A stretch of 64,000 bases of DNA, from NCBI RefSeq assembly GCF_902459735.1, contig NZ_CABPRV010000014.1:62001-126000 (forward strand), in the 5' to 3' direction. The notes beneath the pieces were generated by a model, which searched no databases, was not told the origin of the DNA, and saw only the letters and a list, made by a program, of their open reading frames with translations. The first letter of the stretch is position 1, and each line of letters begins with the position of its first letter. Made by a program: the position numbers and the translations under genes. Origin of the DNA: Pandoraea capi. GTDB taxonomy: Bacteria; Pseudomonadota; Gammaproteobacteria; Burkholderiales; Burkholderiaceae. Of the stretch, positions 1 to 7,641 are shown piece after piece.

Positions 1-1
1 C

Positions 2-346
2 GAGGACTTGTCGCATCACCGATGCCTGCTCTACCGTTACCCCAGCAGCGGAAAGGTCGATGTGTGGCCGCTGGGTGAACTCGGGGAAAGGTGCTTTCCG
101 GATCTGCCGGATTCGATGATCGCCAACACGCTGGAACCGCTACTCGTCTTTGCGGTGTCCGGTCTCGGTATCGCATGTCTGCCCGATATCGCCATCCGGC
201 ATCAGGTGGAGACCGGTGCACTGGTCCCCGTCCTTGACGCGTTCAATAACGACAGCACGACCTTGCGTGTGCTGTGGCCTGCCAGCAAACATCCGTCGCC
301 CAAGTTGCGGGTTTTTGTCGATTTTCTGACGGACAACCTGATATAG
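2..346 (+). CDS. LysR-type transcriptional regulator, C-terminal fragment
   Basis: The frame is open from the first full codon of the window and ends at a stop at 344-346, so only the last 114 residues are present. The N-terminal helix-turn-helix lies outside the window. The segment matches the end of the LysR effector-binding domain: a loop ending in a VDVWPL-like strand, then a VSGLGIACLPDIAI helix-strand that is typical of the second alpha/beta lobe, and a final helix KLRVFVDFLTDNL. Its targets cannot be told from this part. It is convergent with the aminotransferase gene that follows. Confidence 0.85.
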   Translation, partial: EDLSHHRCLLYRYPSSGKVDVWPLGELGERCFPDLPDSMIANTLEPLLVFAVSGLGIACLPDIAIRHQVETGALVPVLDAFNNDSTTLRVLWPASKHPSPKLRVFVDFLTDNLI

Positions 347-412
347 ACGGGCGTGCTGACGATGTTCCCCGGAGATGCCGGCGCCCCGGGGTAGCGTGGT
401 GCAAATCCCTGC

Positions 413-1570
413 TCAGATTTTCCACGCGCGGCGCACACGCTCGCGAATGTCTTGCAAGCGACGCACGGGTTCGTTGGCGAAGACGAAGCGCAGGTAGCGA
501 TCTGCCTGCGGCCCCCAACCGGTCATCGGTGTGGCTGCCACTTTGCCGAGATCGAGCAGTTGACGCGAGGCGTCGGCAGGTTCGATGCCCAGACTTCGGG
601 TGTCGATCAGCATGGACCAGCCGCCGTGCGGACGAATCACGGGGAGATCGGAGAGCGCATCCATCAGGAAATCGCTGCGATGCTCCCACTCGGCAACGGC
701 GGCATCTACACCGTCGTCCACAGCGGTGAGCGCGGCGGCGGCGCCGTCCATCGCAATCCCGACCTGACAGACCACGTTGGACAAGCTGACGAGGCGCACG
801 TCGTTCATGATCGACTCGGGGCCGACGATCCAGCCCACGCGCCAGCCGATCATTCGGTACTCCTTCGAGACCGCACCGATCGTGATCGTGCGCTCTCGCA
901 TGCCCGCGAGCGATGCCGGGTGAATGACGCGGCGCCCGCCGAACAACAGGCGTTCCATGGCGGCATCGTAGACGAGCCAGATGCCGCGCTCGTTGCAATG
1001 GTCGGCGATGGCCTGCCACTCGTCCCGTGTCGGGACATAGCCGCTTGGCATCGACGGCGACATGATGAGTAGCGCTTTCGTGCGTGGCCCGATAGCGGCG
1101 GCGAGGCTATCGAGATCGAGGCGCCAGCCGTCCGGGTTCGGGATCAGGTGAGCGAACTTCGGCACGCCACCACTGAGATGGACACGGTTGATCAGCCCGG
1201 CGTACGTGGGATCGGTCAGCACGACTTCGTCGCCGGGTTCGATGATCGATAGCAAGACGTTCAGGATGCCCGCGAGGCCACCGGCCGAGACGATACACTC
1301 TGTGGCCGGGTCGTAAGCCGTGCCTGCCGAATGTCCCACGCGCTCTGCGGCCGCTTCGCGGAGCGGTCGCAGACCGGTGAAGGGGAGATAGCTATTGGCC
1401 GCATCGTCGTCGATCGCTTCGTGCGTGCGCGCCAGCGCAGCGGCGGGAGGTCGAAGATCCGTGTCCAGATTCTCGAGCCTTAGAATGTCCGGATCGCCCA
1501 AAGCGTCTGCCGCGTCACCGACTCGATCCACGCCAATGCCGGGTATTTTTTGTAACCGTGATACCGTCAT
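413..1570 (-). CDS. PLP-dependent aminotransferase, class I/II, with atypical active site
   Basis: The 385-residue protein has the fold-type I aminotransferase layout and normal length. The PLP-binding lysine is K236 in SKEYRMIGWRVGW, the Asp that binds the pyridine nitrogen is D202, and a C-terminal Arg in LRFVF fits the carboxylate-binding residue. The usual NPxNPTG motif reads SPSMPSG, so the Asn that contacts the PLP hydroxyl is M174, and the usual Tyr three residues after the Asp is M205. The start has a strong AGGAGGT site. The gene is divergent from a GntR regulator with only 32 bp between them, so that regulator probably controls it. The substrate is unknown; an amino acid is inferred. 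Confidence 0.85.
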   Translation of the reverse strand: MTVSRLQKIPGIGVDRVGDAADALGDPDILRLENLDTDLRPPAAALARTHEAIDDDAANSYLPFTGLRPLREAAAERVGHSAGTAYDPATECIVSAGGLAGILNVLLSIIEPGDEVVLTDPTYAGLINRVHLSGGVPKFAHLIPNPDGWRLDLDSLAAAIGPRTKALLIMSPSMPSGYVPTRDEWQAIADHCNERGIWLVYDAAMERLLFGGRRVIHPASLAGMRERTITIGAVSKEYRMIGWRVGWIVGPESIMNDVRLVSLSNVVCQVGIAMDGAAAALTAVDDGVDAAVAEWEHRSDFLMDALSDLPVIRPHGGWSMLIDTRSLGIEPADASRQLLDLGKVAATPMTGWGPQADRYLRFVFANEPVRRLQDIRERVRRAWKI

Positions 1571-1588
1571 GTCGACCTCCTGGAATGA

Positions 1589-1602
1589 TTTAATATATTA
1601 AA
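1589..1602. promoter_or_regulatory. Perfect 14-bp palindrome between aminotransferase and GntR genes
   Basis: TTTAATATATTAAA is a perfect palindrome and directly abuts the ATG of the GntR gene at 1603. It is the only AT-rich stretch in the 32-bp divergent gap. TAATAT at 1591-1596 could serve as a -10 element that places the transcript start near 1603. It is probably the operator or core promoter of one or both genes; this is inference. Confidence 0.55.
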
Positions 1603-2259
1603 ATGAAGAAATCAGTAGAAGGCAAGCTGTCTTTAACATCGTTGGCGGATCAGTTGCGCGAACGCATTGCGGACGGACGGTGGGCGCCCGGGACCCAACT
1701 CCGTCAGGACGCGATCGCGAAGGAGTTCGGCACCAGCCATATCCCGGTTCGGGAGGCGTTCGTGCAATTGCAGGCGAGTGGGTTCGTGACGATCGTGCCG
1801 AATCGCGGTGCGTTCGTTTCGGCGATGACGACGTTCGAGGCCTCGGAACTCACAGAAATGCGGGTGGCGCTGGAATTACTGGCGCTCGACGCCGCCATCG
1901 ATGCATTCGGCCCGGAGGACGAAGCTGCGGCGCGCGAGATTCTGCGGGAAGACGAGATGGCGCCGGACGTCGAGTCCTGGTCGATCGACAACTGGGCGTT
2001 TCACCGGGCGATCTATCAGGCCAGTGGCCGACGCCACTTGATGGAGACGCTCGAAGCGATCTGGCGCAAGACCGATCGCTATCTACGGTTGGTGTGGCAA
2101 CTGGAGCGCTATCAGGACGTGTCGTTCTCGGAGCACGTCGAGATATTGGAGGCTGTGCTGGCGCGTGATCGGCGCACGGCCAAGCGTCTGACGAAAGCCC
2201 ACATTCAGTCGGCGGGCGACGTCATGCAGATGGCGCTTCGGGCGTCCCGGGCCGGTTGA
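1603..2259 (+). CDS. GntR-family regulator, FCD (FadR) subfamily
   Basis: The 218-residue protein has an N-terminal winged helix (about residues 9-75, with SLADQLRERIADGRWAPG and HIPVREAFVQL) followed by an all-helical FCD ligand-binding domain. The FCD metal-site residues are visible as D and H in DNWAFH, H in SEHVEI and H in KAHIQSAG, so the effector is probably a small carboxylic acid bound at a metal. No Shine-Dalgarno sequence precedes the ATG, since the upstream bases are a palindrome; the message may be leaderless. It is divergent from the aminotransferase gene and most likely regulates it and itself. Confidence 0.92.
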   Translation: MKKSVEGKLSLTSLADQLRERIADGRWAPGTQLRQDAIAKEFGTSHIPVREAFVQLQASGFVTIVPNRGAFVSAMTTFEASELTEMRVALELLALDAAIDAFGPEDEAAAREILREDEMAPDVESWSIDNWAFHRAIYQASGRRHLMETLEAIWRKTDRYLRLVWQLERYQDVSFSEHVEILEAVLARDRRTAKRLTKAHIQSAGDVMQMALRASRAG

Positions 2260-2285
2260 CCTGGCTAGCACGCAACGAGCCCGCG

Positions 2286-3140
2286 TCATCGTGGCGATGC
2301 CCCGCCGCGCCACCATGCGGCCAGCGTATCGAGCGCACGACGGGATGTCTGATCGCTCAGGCCACTGTGCAGCACCACTTCCGAGTCGGGCAGCGTCGGC
2401 AACCCCAATGAGGACCCGACGTCGAGCGCTCCGACCGGCGCCACGCTGTAAGGCATGGGCGCGACAGCCAATCCGGCGGACACGGCGGCGCTGATGGCGC
2501 CCAGACCACCCCCGAGGAAGACTTCGGTCCACGCGATTTTTGCCGCGTCCAGCGTTTGCGTCGCCACATTGCGGATACCGCAGCTCGGCGCGAGGGCCGC
2601 CAGTCTTAGTGGCTGCGTCGGATCGTGCGACCAGTGCGCTGCGGCGAACCAGCCCATCCGCTCTTTCAACAGTCTTTCTCCGCCGCGCCGGTTGTCTTCA
2701 CGGCGCACGATGACAGCATCCATGGCGCCCCGTTCGAAAGCATCCATCAAGTTGCGTGACGCTTCGATGTGGACTTCGACGACGAGATTCGGGGCATGGA
2801 CGTTCAGGTTTGCCAGCAAGGCCGGTAGACCGGGCCCCGCCACCTGATCGCTGATGCCGAGTGTCAACCGCTGCGTTGCCACTGAAAGTCCTCTGACTGC
2901 CATCTCGTGCGCCGAAACGAAATGTCGTGCCGGATGGAGAAACGTCGCGCCGTGCGAGGTCAGTTGCACTTTGCGCGGTGTGCGTTCCAGCAACCGATAA
3001 CCCAGACGGTCCTCCAGACGCTTGATCTTGACGCTGATCGCGGCTTGCGACGTCCCGAGCGCTCTCGCGGCTTTGGTGAAACTGCCGAGATCGGCCGTCA
3101 GCACAAACGCGCTAACCGATTCGATGTCCAGTGTGGTCAT
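2286..3140 (-). CDS. LysR-type transcriptional regulator
   Basis: The protein has 284 residues. The helix-turn-helix lies at about residues 5-65 and contains LGSFTKAARALGTSQAAISV, followed by the linker helix and a LysR substrate-binding domain. It is divergent from the MFS exporter gene that starts at 3389. The 248-bp gap holds a T-N11-A sequence (TAT-N7-ATA at 3160-3172) that would suit a LysR site. It therefore probably controls the exporter and itself. The effector is unknown. Confidence 0.93.
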   Translation of the reverse strand: MTTLDIESVSAFVLTADLGSFTKAARALGTSQAAISVKIKRLEDRLGYRLLERTPRKVQLTSHGATFLHPARHFVSAHEMAVRGLSVATQRLTLGISDQVAGPGLPALLANLNVHAPNLVVEVHIEASRNLMDAFERGAMDAVIVRREDNRRGGERLLKERMGWFAAAHWSHDPTQPLRLAALAPSCGIRNVATQTLDAAKIAWTEVFLGGGLGAISAAVSAGLAVAPMPYSVAPVGALDVGSSLGLPTLPDSEVVLHSGLSDQTSRRALDTLAAWWRGGASPR

Positions 3141-3159
3141 TCATATCATCCGTATTGGT

Positions 3160-3172
3160 TATCTTAGAAATA
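3160..3172. promoter_or_regulatory. Candidate LysR box (T-N11-A) between LysR and MFS genes
   Basis: TATCTTAGAAATA has TAT/ATA arms around seven bases, which is the T-N11-A form bound by many LysR proteins. It lies 20 bp before the LysR start in the AT-rich part of the divergent gap. The arms are short, so chance occurrence is possible. Confidence 0.35.
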
Positions 3173-3388
3173 CTAATTCATATCTGTACGTTATCACTGA
3201 CAGTCCACATACTTTCACCACCTTCTTATGTGGACGAAAGACATGACATCGAAAGATCCGCTTGAAGCGACGCCAACCGAAGTCGCCGGGGTGGTCGTAT
3301 CGGCGCAAATCCTGCCGCCGGGATTGACGGCCGGGACGCCCGGGCGCACGGGATCTGCTGCCTCGTCGTGCGCGGGCAGGAGGGGGCC

Positions 3389-4810
3389 ATGAGCATTGAC
3401 GCGCAAAACGTGAGGGGGCCGGATGCCGCCGAGGCGGCCGGCGATCCGAACCGTTGGATCGCATTGCCTGTTCTGCTGACCGGAGCGTTTCTTCCGATTC
3501 TCGATTTCAATGTCGTCAATCTCGCGTTACCCGAGATCAGCCGCGATCTGGGGGCGACGGCGAGCGACACGCAGTTCGTTATCTCGGCTTATGCCGCCAC
3601 CTATGCCGTGTTTCTCATTACAGGGGGGCGGCTCGGCGACTGGCTGGGACGCAAGCGCATGTTCATGGCGGGCGTGGCCGGGTTCACGCTGGCTTCCGTG
3701 TTGTGCGGCGTCGCCGGTTCGCCGGGCGTTCTGATTGCCGGACGCATGCTTCAGGGACTGACGGCGACCGTCATGGCGCCGCAGGTGCTGGCTTCCATCC
3801 GGGTGCTGTTCCCGGCGGGCGAACAGGGCACCGCGCTGGGACTTTACGGTGCGGTGTTCGGTCTGGCGAATATCGCTGGTCAGATTCTGGGCGGGGTGCT
3901 GGTGACGATACATCCGCTGGGACTCGCCTGGCAGGCGATCTTTCTCATCAACGTGCCCATCGGCGCGGCGGCGTTTTTCGGAAGTCTCCGATTCCTCGGC
4001 GACTCGCGCGCGGATCATGCCCAACGTCTGGATATCGGCGGCGTCATGCGTCTGTCGGCGGCGCTCGGTTTGCTCGTTTATCCGTTGATCGAAGGACGCG
4101 GTGCGGGATGGCCGTTGTGGATCATCGCCATGCTGGTGGCGTCGCCGTTCGCGTTCCTGATCTTCGTGCGATACGAGCATCGATTGGCCCGGCGCGGTGG
4201 TGCGCCACTCGTGGATCTGGCCTTGTTTCGCGAGCCGGGGCTGGCCGTTGGCGTGGCGATGGCATTGCTCTACTACATGCTGTCGTCGTTCTACCTGACG
4301 TTCTCGGTCTACTTGCAGGGCGGTCTGAAACTGACACCGCTCGATGCCGGCATGCGCACGTTGCCATTCGCCATTGGCTACTTCGCAGCGTCTTTCGTTG
4401 CGGCGCGCTTCATGCGATGGCTCGGCTCGCGGGCACTGACGCTCGGCTTCGGCGTGCAGGTGCTCGGCTTCGGCAGTGTGATCTGGGCCGTGACGGCCGC
4501 CCGGCTGCCGCTGGTCGAGTCGGGACTGTTCGTCGCCGGACTGGGGTACGGCCTGGTCATGCCGTCGGTCATCAAGGCCGTGATCGGCGGCGTCGAACCG
4601 CGTCACGCAGGTCTGGCTTCGGGCGTGGTGATCTCGACATTCCAGATCGGCGCGGCGCTCGGCGTCGCGATCATCGGGGGCGTCTTTTACAGTGCGCTCG
4701 GGGCGGCGCGTGACCTCACCGCCTATACCAATGCCTTCGCGCTTGCCCTGAGCTGCAACGTCGTGCTTCTGATCGTCGGCGGCATCCTGTCGACCCGGCT
4801 GCCACGATAG
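3389..4810 (+). CDS. MFS transporter, DHA2 (EmrB/QacA-like) drug exporter family
   Basis: The 473-residue inner-membrane protein has the length and hydrophobic pattern of the 14-helix DHA2 drug:proton antiporters. Family motifs are seen: LDFNVVNLALPEI in helix 1 (motif D1 region), GGRLGDWLGRKRMF (motif A) between helices 2 and 3, and GRMLQGLTATVMAPQVLA in helix 4 (motif B). The start at 3389 is chosen over the earlier in-frame ATG because AGGAGGGGG stands directly before it. It is divergent from a LysR gene, as is common for inducible efflux pumps. The substrate is unknown. Confidence 0.9.
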   Translation: MSIDAQNVRGPDAAEAAGDPNRWIALPVLLTGAFLPILDFNVVNLALPEISRDLGATASDTQFVISAYAATYAVFLITGGRLGDWLGRKRMFMAGVAGFTLASVLCGVAGSPGVLIAGRMLQGLTATVMAPQVLASIRVLFPAGEQGTALGLYGAVFGLANIAGQILGGVLVTIHPLGLAWQAIFLINVPIGAAAFFGSLRFLGDSRADHAQRLDIGGVMRLSAALGLLVYPLIEGRGAGWPLWIIAMLVASPFAFLIFVRYEHRLARRGGAPLVDLALFREPGLAVGVAMALLYYMLSSFYLTFSVYLQGGLKLTPLDAGMRTLPFAIGYFAASFVAARFMRWLGSRALTLGFGVQVLGFGSVIWAVTAARLPLVESGLFVAGLGYGLVMPSVIKAVIGGVEPRHAGLASGVVISTFQIGAALGVAIIGGVFYSALGAARDLTAYTNAFALALSCNVVLLIVGGILSTRLPR

Positions 4811-5133
4811 CCGACATCACTGACATCGCTCGCCCCACGCGACCCGATCCGCGCCGGTCACCGGCGCGGTACGTCACTGTCAATCGCACGACCCACCTGC
4901 GCGTCATCGTCATCTCATGCCATGCCATGCGGCCTTCGTCATGCAGTCGATGGCCTGCGCATGCCGTGACTCAACGATCATTCGTAAAGCGAATACTTCG
5001 ATACATATTATCGATTTTGAAAATAAAGTCGCGCGACATATCGTGATTGGACAGGCGTCCGCACGCGCGTCGATGCGTCGGAGCCGATGAAGCGCCGGCA
5101 CCCTCGTCGGCGTAACGAGGAGATGGATGAGAC
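4811..5133. promoter_or_regulatory. 323-bp intergenic region with two adjacent dyads before the MHS importer
   Basis: No coding capacity is evident here. Two perfect inverted repeats lie side by side: ATTCG-N5-CGAAT at 4980-4994 (a T-N11-A LysR-type site) and TCGATA-N5-TATCGA at 4998-5014. The surrounding 4980-5030 stretch is AT-rich compared with its flanks, as expected for a promoter. The importer gene starts 120 bp further on. The pair is most likely the control region of that gene. Which regulator binds is not known; the LysR at 10401 is a candidate. Confidence 0.5.
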
Positions 5134-6801
5134 ATGATGCACAACGAGATAGCCTCGTCGTCGCCGGGCGCGATCGATGCCGACGAGAGAAAGATCATAT
5201 TCGCCGCGTCTCTGGGCGCGGTGTTCGAGTGGTACGACTTCTTTTTATACGGCGCACTGGCCGCCATCATTGCCACGCAGTTCTTCAGTAGCCTGAATCA
5301 CACGGCGGCCTTCGTATTTGCGCTGCTGACGTTCGCGGCGGGTTTCATCGTCCGGCCGATCGGCGCGCTGATCTTCGGGCGGCTGGGCGATCTGGTCGGG
5401 CGCAAACACACGTTCTTGCTCACGATCGTCATCATGGGGTGTTCCACGCTGCTGGTCGGCGTACTGCCCGGCTATCAGACGCTGGGCGTGGCGGCCCCCG
5501 TCATTCTGGTGCTGCTGCGCATGTTGCAAGGTCTGGCGCTCGGCGGCGAGTACGGCGCGGCGGCGACTTACGTGGCCGAGCACGCACCCAGCGACAGGCG
5601 CGGCGGCTGGACGGCGTGGATTCAGACGACGTCGACGCTCGGATTGCTGCTGTCGCTGGTCGTCATCATCGCCGTGCGGGCGTTGACGGGAAAGTCGTTC
5701 GACGTCTGGGGCTGGCGCATTCCGTTCCTGCTATCAGGCGTGCTGCTGGCCGTCTCCGTCTACGTGCGCGTGTCGATGCGCGAGTCGCCCGCGTTCCAGA
5801 AAATCAAGGCAGAAGGACGCACATCCCGCGCCCCGCTGACTGAAGCGTTCGGTGAGTGGCGCAATCTCAAACTGGTGCTGCAAGCGCTGTTCGGCCTTCT
5901 CGCGGGGCAAGCCGTCGTGTGGTTTACCGCGCTGTTCTACGCGATGTTCTTTCTCACGCAGACGCTCAAGCTCGATACCGGTACGACCAATCTGCTTGTG
6001 GGGCTGGCGCTGGTGATCAGTTCGCCGCTGTACATCGTCTTCGGCAGGCTATCGGATCGCATCGGCCGCAAGCCGGTCATTCTCTGTGGCCTGTTTCTGG
6101 CCGCCGCAACACTCTTTCCGATCTTCCACGGACTCACGCACTTCGCCAACCCCGCGCTTGCCCGTGCCCAGCAGACGTCGCCCGTGGTCATCGTGAGCGA
6201 TCCGGCGGACTGCTCGTTCCAGTTCAACCCGACAGGCACCGCGACGTTCGATAACGCCTGTGACGTCGCCAGACGTGTGTTGTCCGCCAACTCGGCGAGC
6301 TACGCGACGATCTCCGCCCCGGCGGGCGCGAAGACCGTCATCAGAGTGGGGACGGTGGAAATTGCCGCACCGTCGTTGCATGGCCTGCCGCCCGCGCAGG
6401 CCAAAGCCACCGAGCAGGCGTTCCGGGCGGCGACCGGACAGGCGCTCTCGCTCGCGGGATACCCGACGAATGCGGACCCCGAGGCCGTCAACGAACCCAT
6501 GATTCTGGTCCTGCTGATCGTGCTGATGGCTTACGGGGCCATGACGCTGGGCCCGATCGCCGCCATCCTCGTCGAAATGTTCCCGACACGCATTCGCTAC
6601 TCGGCGATGTCGCTGCCTTATCACATCGGTAACGGCTATTTCGGTGGTCTTTTGCCGACCGTGTGCTTCGCGCTCGTCGCACAACGCGGCGACATCTATT
6701 TCGGTCTTTGGTACCCGGTCGTCGTGGCGGCGATCTCCGGCGTCATCGGTCTGGTCTTCATCAAGGAGCCGACCCGCGATCAGATGTACGGTGACGACTA
6801 A
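5134..6801 (+). CDS. MFS transporter, metabolite:H+ symporter (MHS) family, with large extra loop
   Basis: This is a 12-helix importer of the ProP/ShiA/KgtP type. It has the family start region LGAVFEWYDFFLYG, motif A as GRLGDLVGRKHTF, and LQGLALGGEYGAAATYVAEHAP. Its 555 residues exceed the usual 430-450 because about 115 residues (roughly 336-452) are inserted before the MILVLLIVLM helix. The insert is hydrophilic, contains two Cys (PADCSF, NACDVA) and is Pro/Ala-rich; its placement suggests it faces the periplasm. MHS proteins take up organic acids and similar compounds. The gene lies just before the dehalogenase-like gene on the same strand, so it may supply the substrate of that module. 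Confidence 0.93.
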   Translation: MMHNEIASSSPGAIDADERKIIFAASLGAVFEWYDFFLYGALAAIIATQFFSSLNHTAAFVFALLTFAAGFIVRPIGALIFGRLGDLVGRKHTFLLTIVIMGCSTLLVGVLPGYQTLGVAAPVILVLLRMLQGLALGGEYGAAATYVAEHAPSDRRGGWTAWIQTTSTLGLLLSLVVIIAVRALTGKSFDVWGWRIPFLLSGVLLAVSVYVRVSMRESPAFQKIKAEGRTSRAPLTEAFGEWRNLKLVLQALFGLLAGQAVVWFTALFYAMFFLTQTLKLDTGTTNLLVGLALVISSPLYIVFGRLSDRIGRKPVILCGLFLAAATLFPIFHGLTHFANPALARAQQTSPVVIVSDPADCSFQFNPTGTATFDNACDVARRVLSANSASYATISAPAGAKTVIRVGTVEIAAPSLHGLPPAQAKATEQAFRAATGQALSLAGYPTNADPEAVNEPMILVLLIVLMAYGAMTLGPIAAILVEMFPTRIRYSAMSLPYHIGNGYFGGLLPTVCFALVAQRGDIYFGLWYPVVVAAISGVIGLVFIKEPTRDQMYGDD

Positions 6802-6806
6802 TTATT

Positions 6807-6822
6807 CACCATATCAATGGTG
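6807..6822. promoter_or_regulatory. Inverted repeat after the MHS gene
   Basis: CACCAT-atca-ATGGTG starts five bases after the MHS stop codon. No T run follows, so a rho-independent terminator is unlikely. It lies 11 bp from the shared 21-bp element and may be part of the control region of the downstream gene. Confidence 0.35.
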
Positions 6823-6832
6823 TGATGATAAC

Positions 6833-6853
6833 AATCCATTTCATAAATAAATT
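6833..6853. promoter_or_regulatory. Copy 1 of a 21-bp element shared with 10320-10340 (inverted)
   Basis: Positions 6833-6853 are the exact reverse complement of 10320-10340. The core read on the minus strand is ATTT-N7-AAAT, a T-N11-A LysR-type site. It stands 73 bp before the dehalogenase-like gene, while the other copy stands 46 bp before the CoA-transferase operon. Identity ends sharply at both edges. A common operator for the LysR regulator encoded at 10401 is the simplest reading. Confidence 0.75.
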
Positions 6854-6926
6854 GCGATTGTTTAGATTGGTCGGGTAGCGACTTCACGGTGAATTCGCAA
6901 CGCCCAACCCAACAGGAGGCCATGAC

Positions 6927-7631
6927 ATGGCAGACGTGGAACAGTTGAAGCAGGACATCAAGGTAGTGATGTTCGACCAGTACGGCACGGTGGTGGATAT
7001 GCAAGGCGGTCTGACGCAAGTTGCGACGCCGTTTCTGCGGGACAAGGGGTGGACGGGTAACCCGAACTCGTTCGTGACGTGGTGGCGCCGTACCCATTTC
7101 GAGAACTCGATGATCGATGCATTGCTGCACAAGGCGCACACGCCGTATCGCGAGATTGGCCATCGTGCCGTGTCGTACACGCTCGAACGTGCGGGGATTT
7201 CCTTCACGCGCGAAGAGGTCGAGTACCTGGTGTCCAACATCGAGAAGCTCAAGCCGTTCCCGGACGTACCCGAGGCGCTGGCTCGTCTCCAGACGAAATA
7301 CAAGATCGTCGTGCTTTCCAACGGGGATCGGGACATGCTGGAGACTGCGAAGCAGTATCACCAGATTCCGTTCGATAACGTGATCTCGGTTGCCGAAGCC
7401 AATTCGTTCAAGCCGCATGTGGCGACGTACACGAAGGCCGCCGAGATCATGGGCGTGCGTATGGACGAGGTGCTGTTCGTCGCCAACCACGCGTTCGACT
7501 GTCTGGGGGCGAAGGCGGCGGGCATGCGCAGCGCCTTCATCGACCGTCGCAAGCGTCCGTTCGGCGGCACGCCGCATCAGCCGGATATCTGGGTCGACGA
7601 CATGAAGTCGCTCGCCGACGTGATGGTCTGA
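6927..7631 (+). CDS. HAD-superfamily hydrolase, haloacid dehalogenase type II-like
   Basis: The 234-residue length and sequence match the type II 2-haloacid dehalogenase branch of the HAD superfamily. The nucleophile is D17 in VVMFDQYGTVVD, motif II is LSNGDRDML, and the Lys and Tyr of motif III are in SFKPHVATY. In proven L-2-haloacid dehalogenases the next loop carries Ser and Asn that hold the substrate. Here it reads FVANHAFD, with Ala186 and His188 at those places, so a true haloacid substrate is doubtful. AGGAGG precedes the ATG by seven bases. The upstream 21-bp element links it to the CoA-transferase operon that converges on it. Confidence 0.88.
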   Translation: MADVEQLKQDIKVVMFDQYGTVVDMQGGLTQVATPFLRDKGWTGNPNSFVTWWRRTHFENSMIDALLHKAHTPYREIGHRAVSYTLERAGISFTREEVEYLVSNIEKLKPFPDVPEALARLQTKYKIVVLSNGDRDMLETAKQYHQIPFDNVISVAEANSFKPHVATYTKAAEIMGVRMDEVLFVANHAFDCLGAKAAGMRSAFIDRRKRPFGGTPHQPDIWVDDMKSLADVMV

Positions 7632-7641
7632 GACAGCAGGT

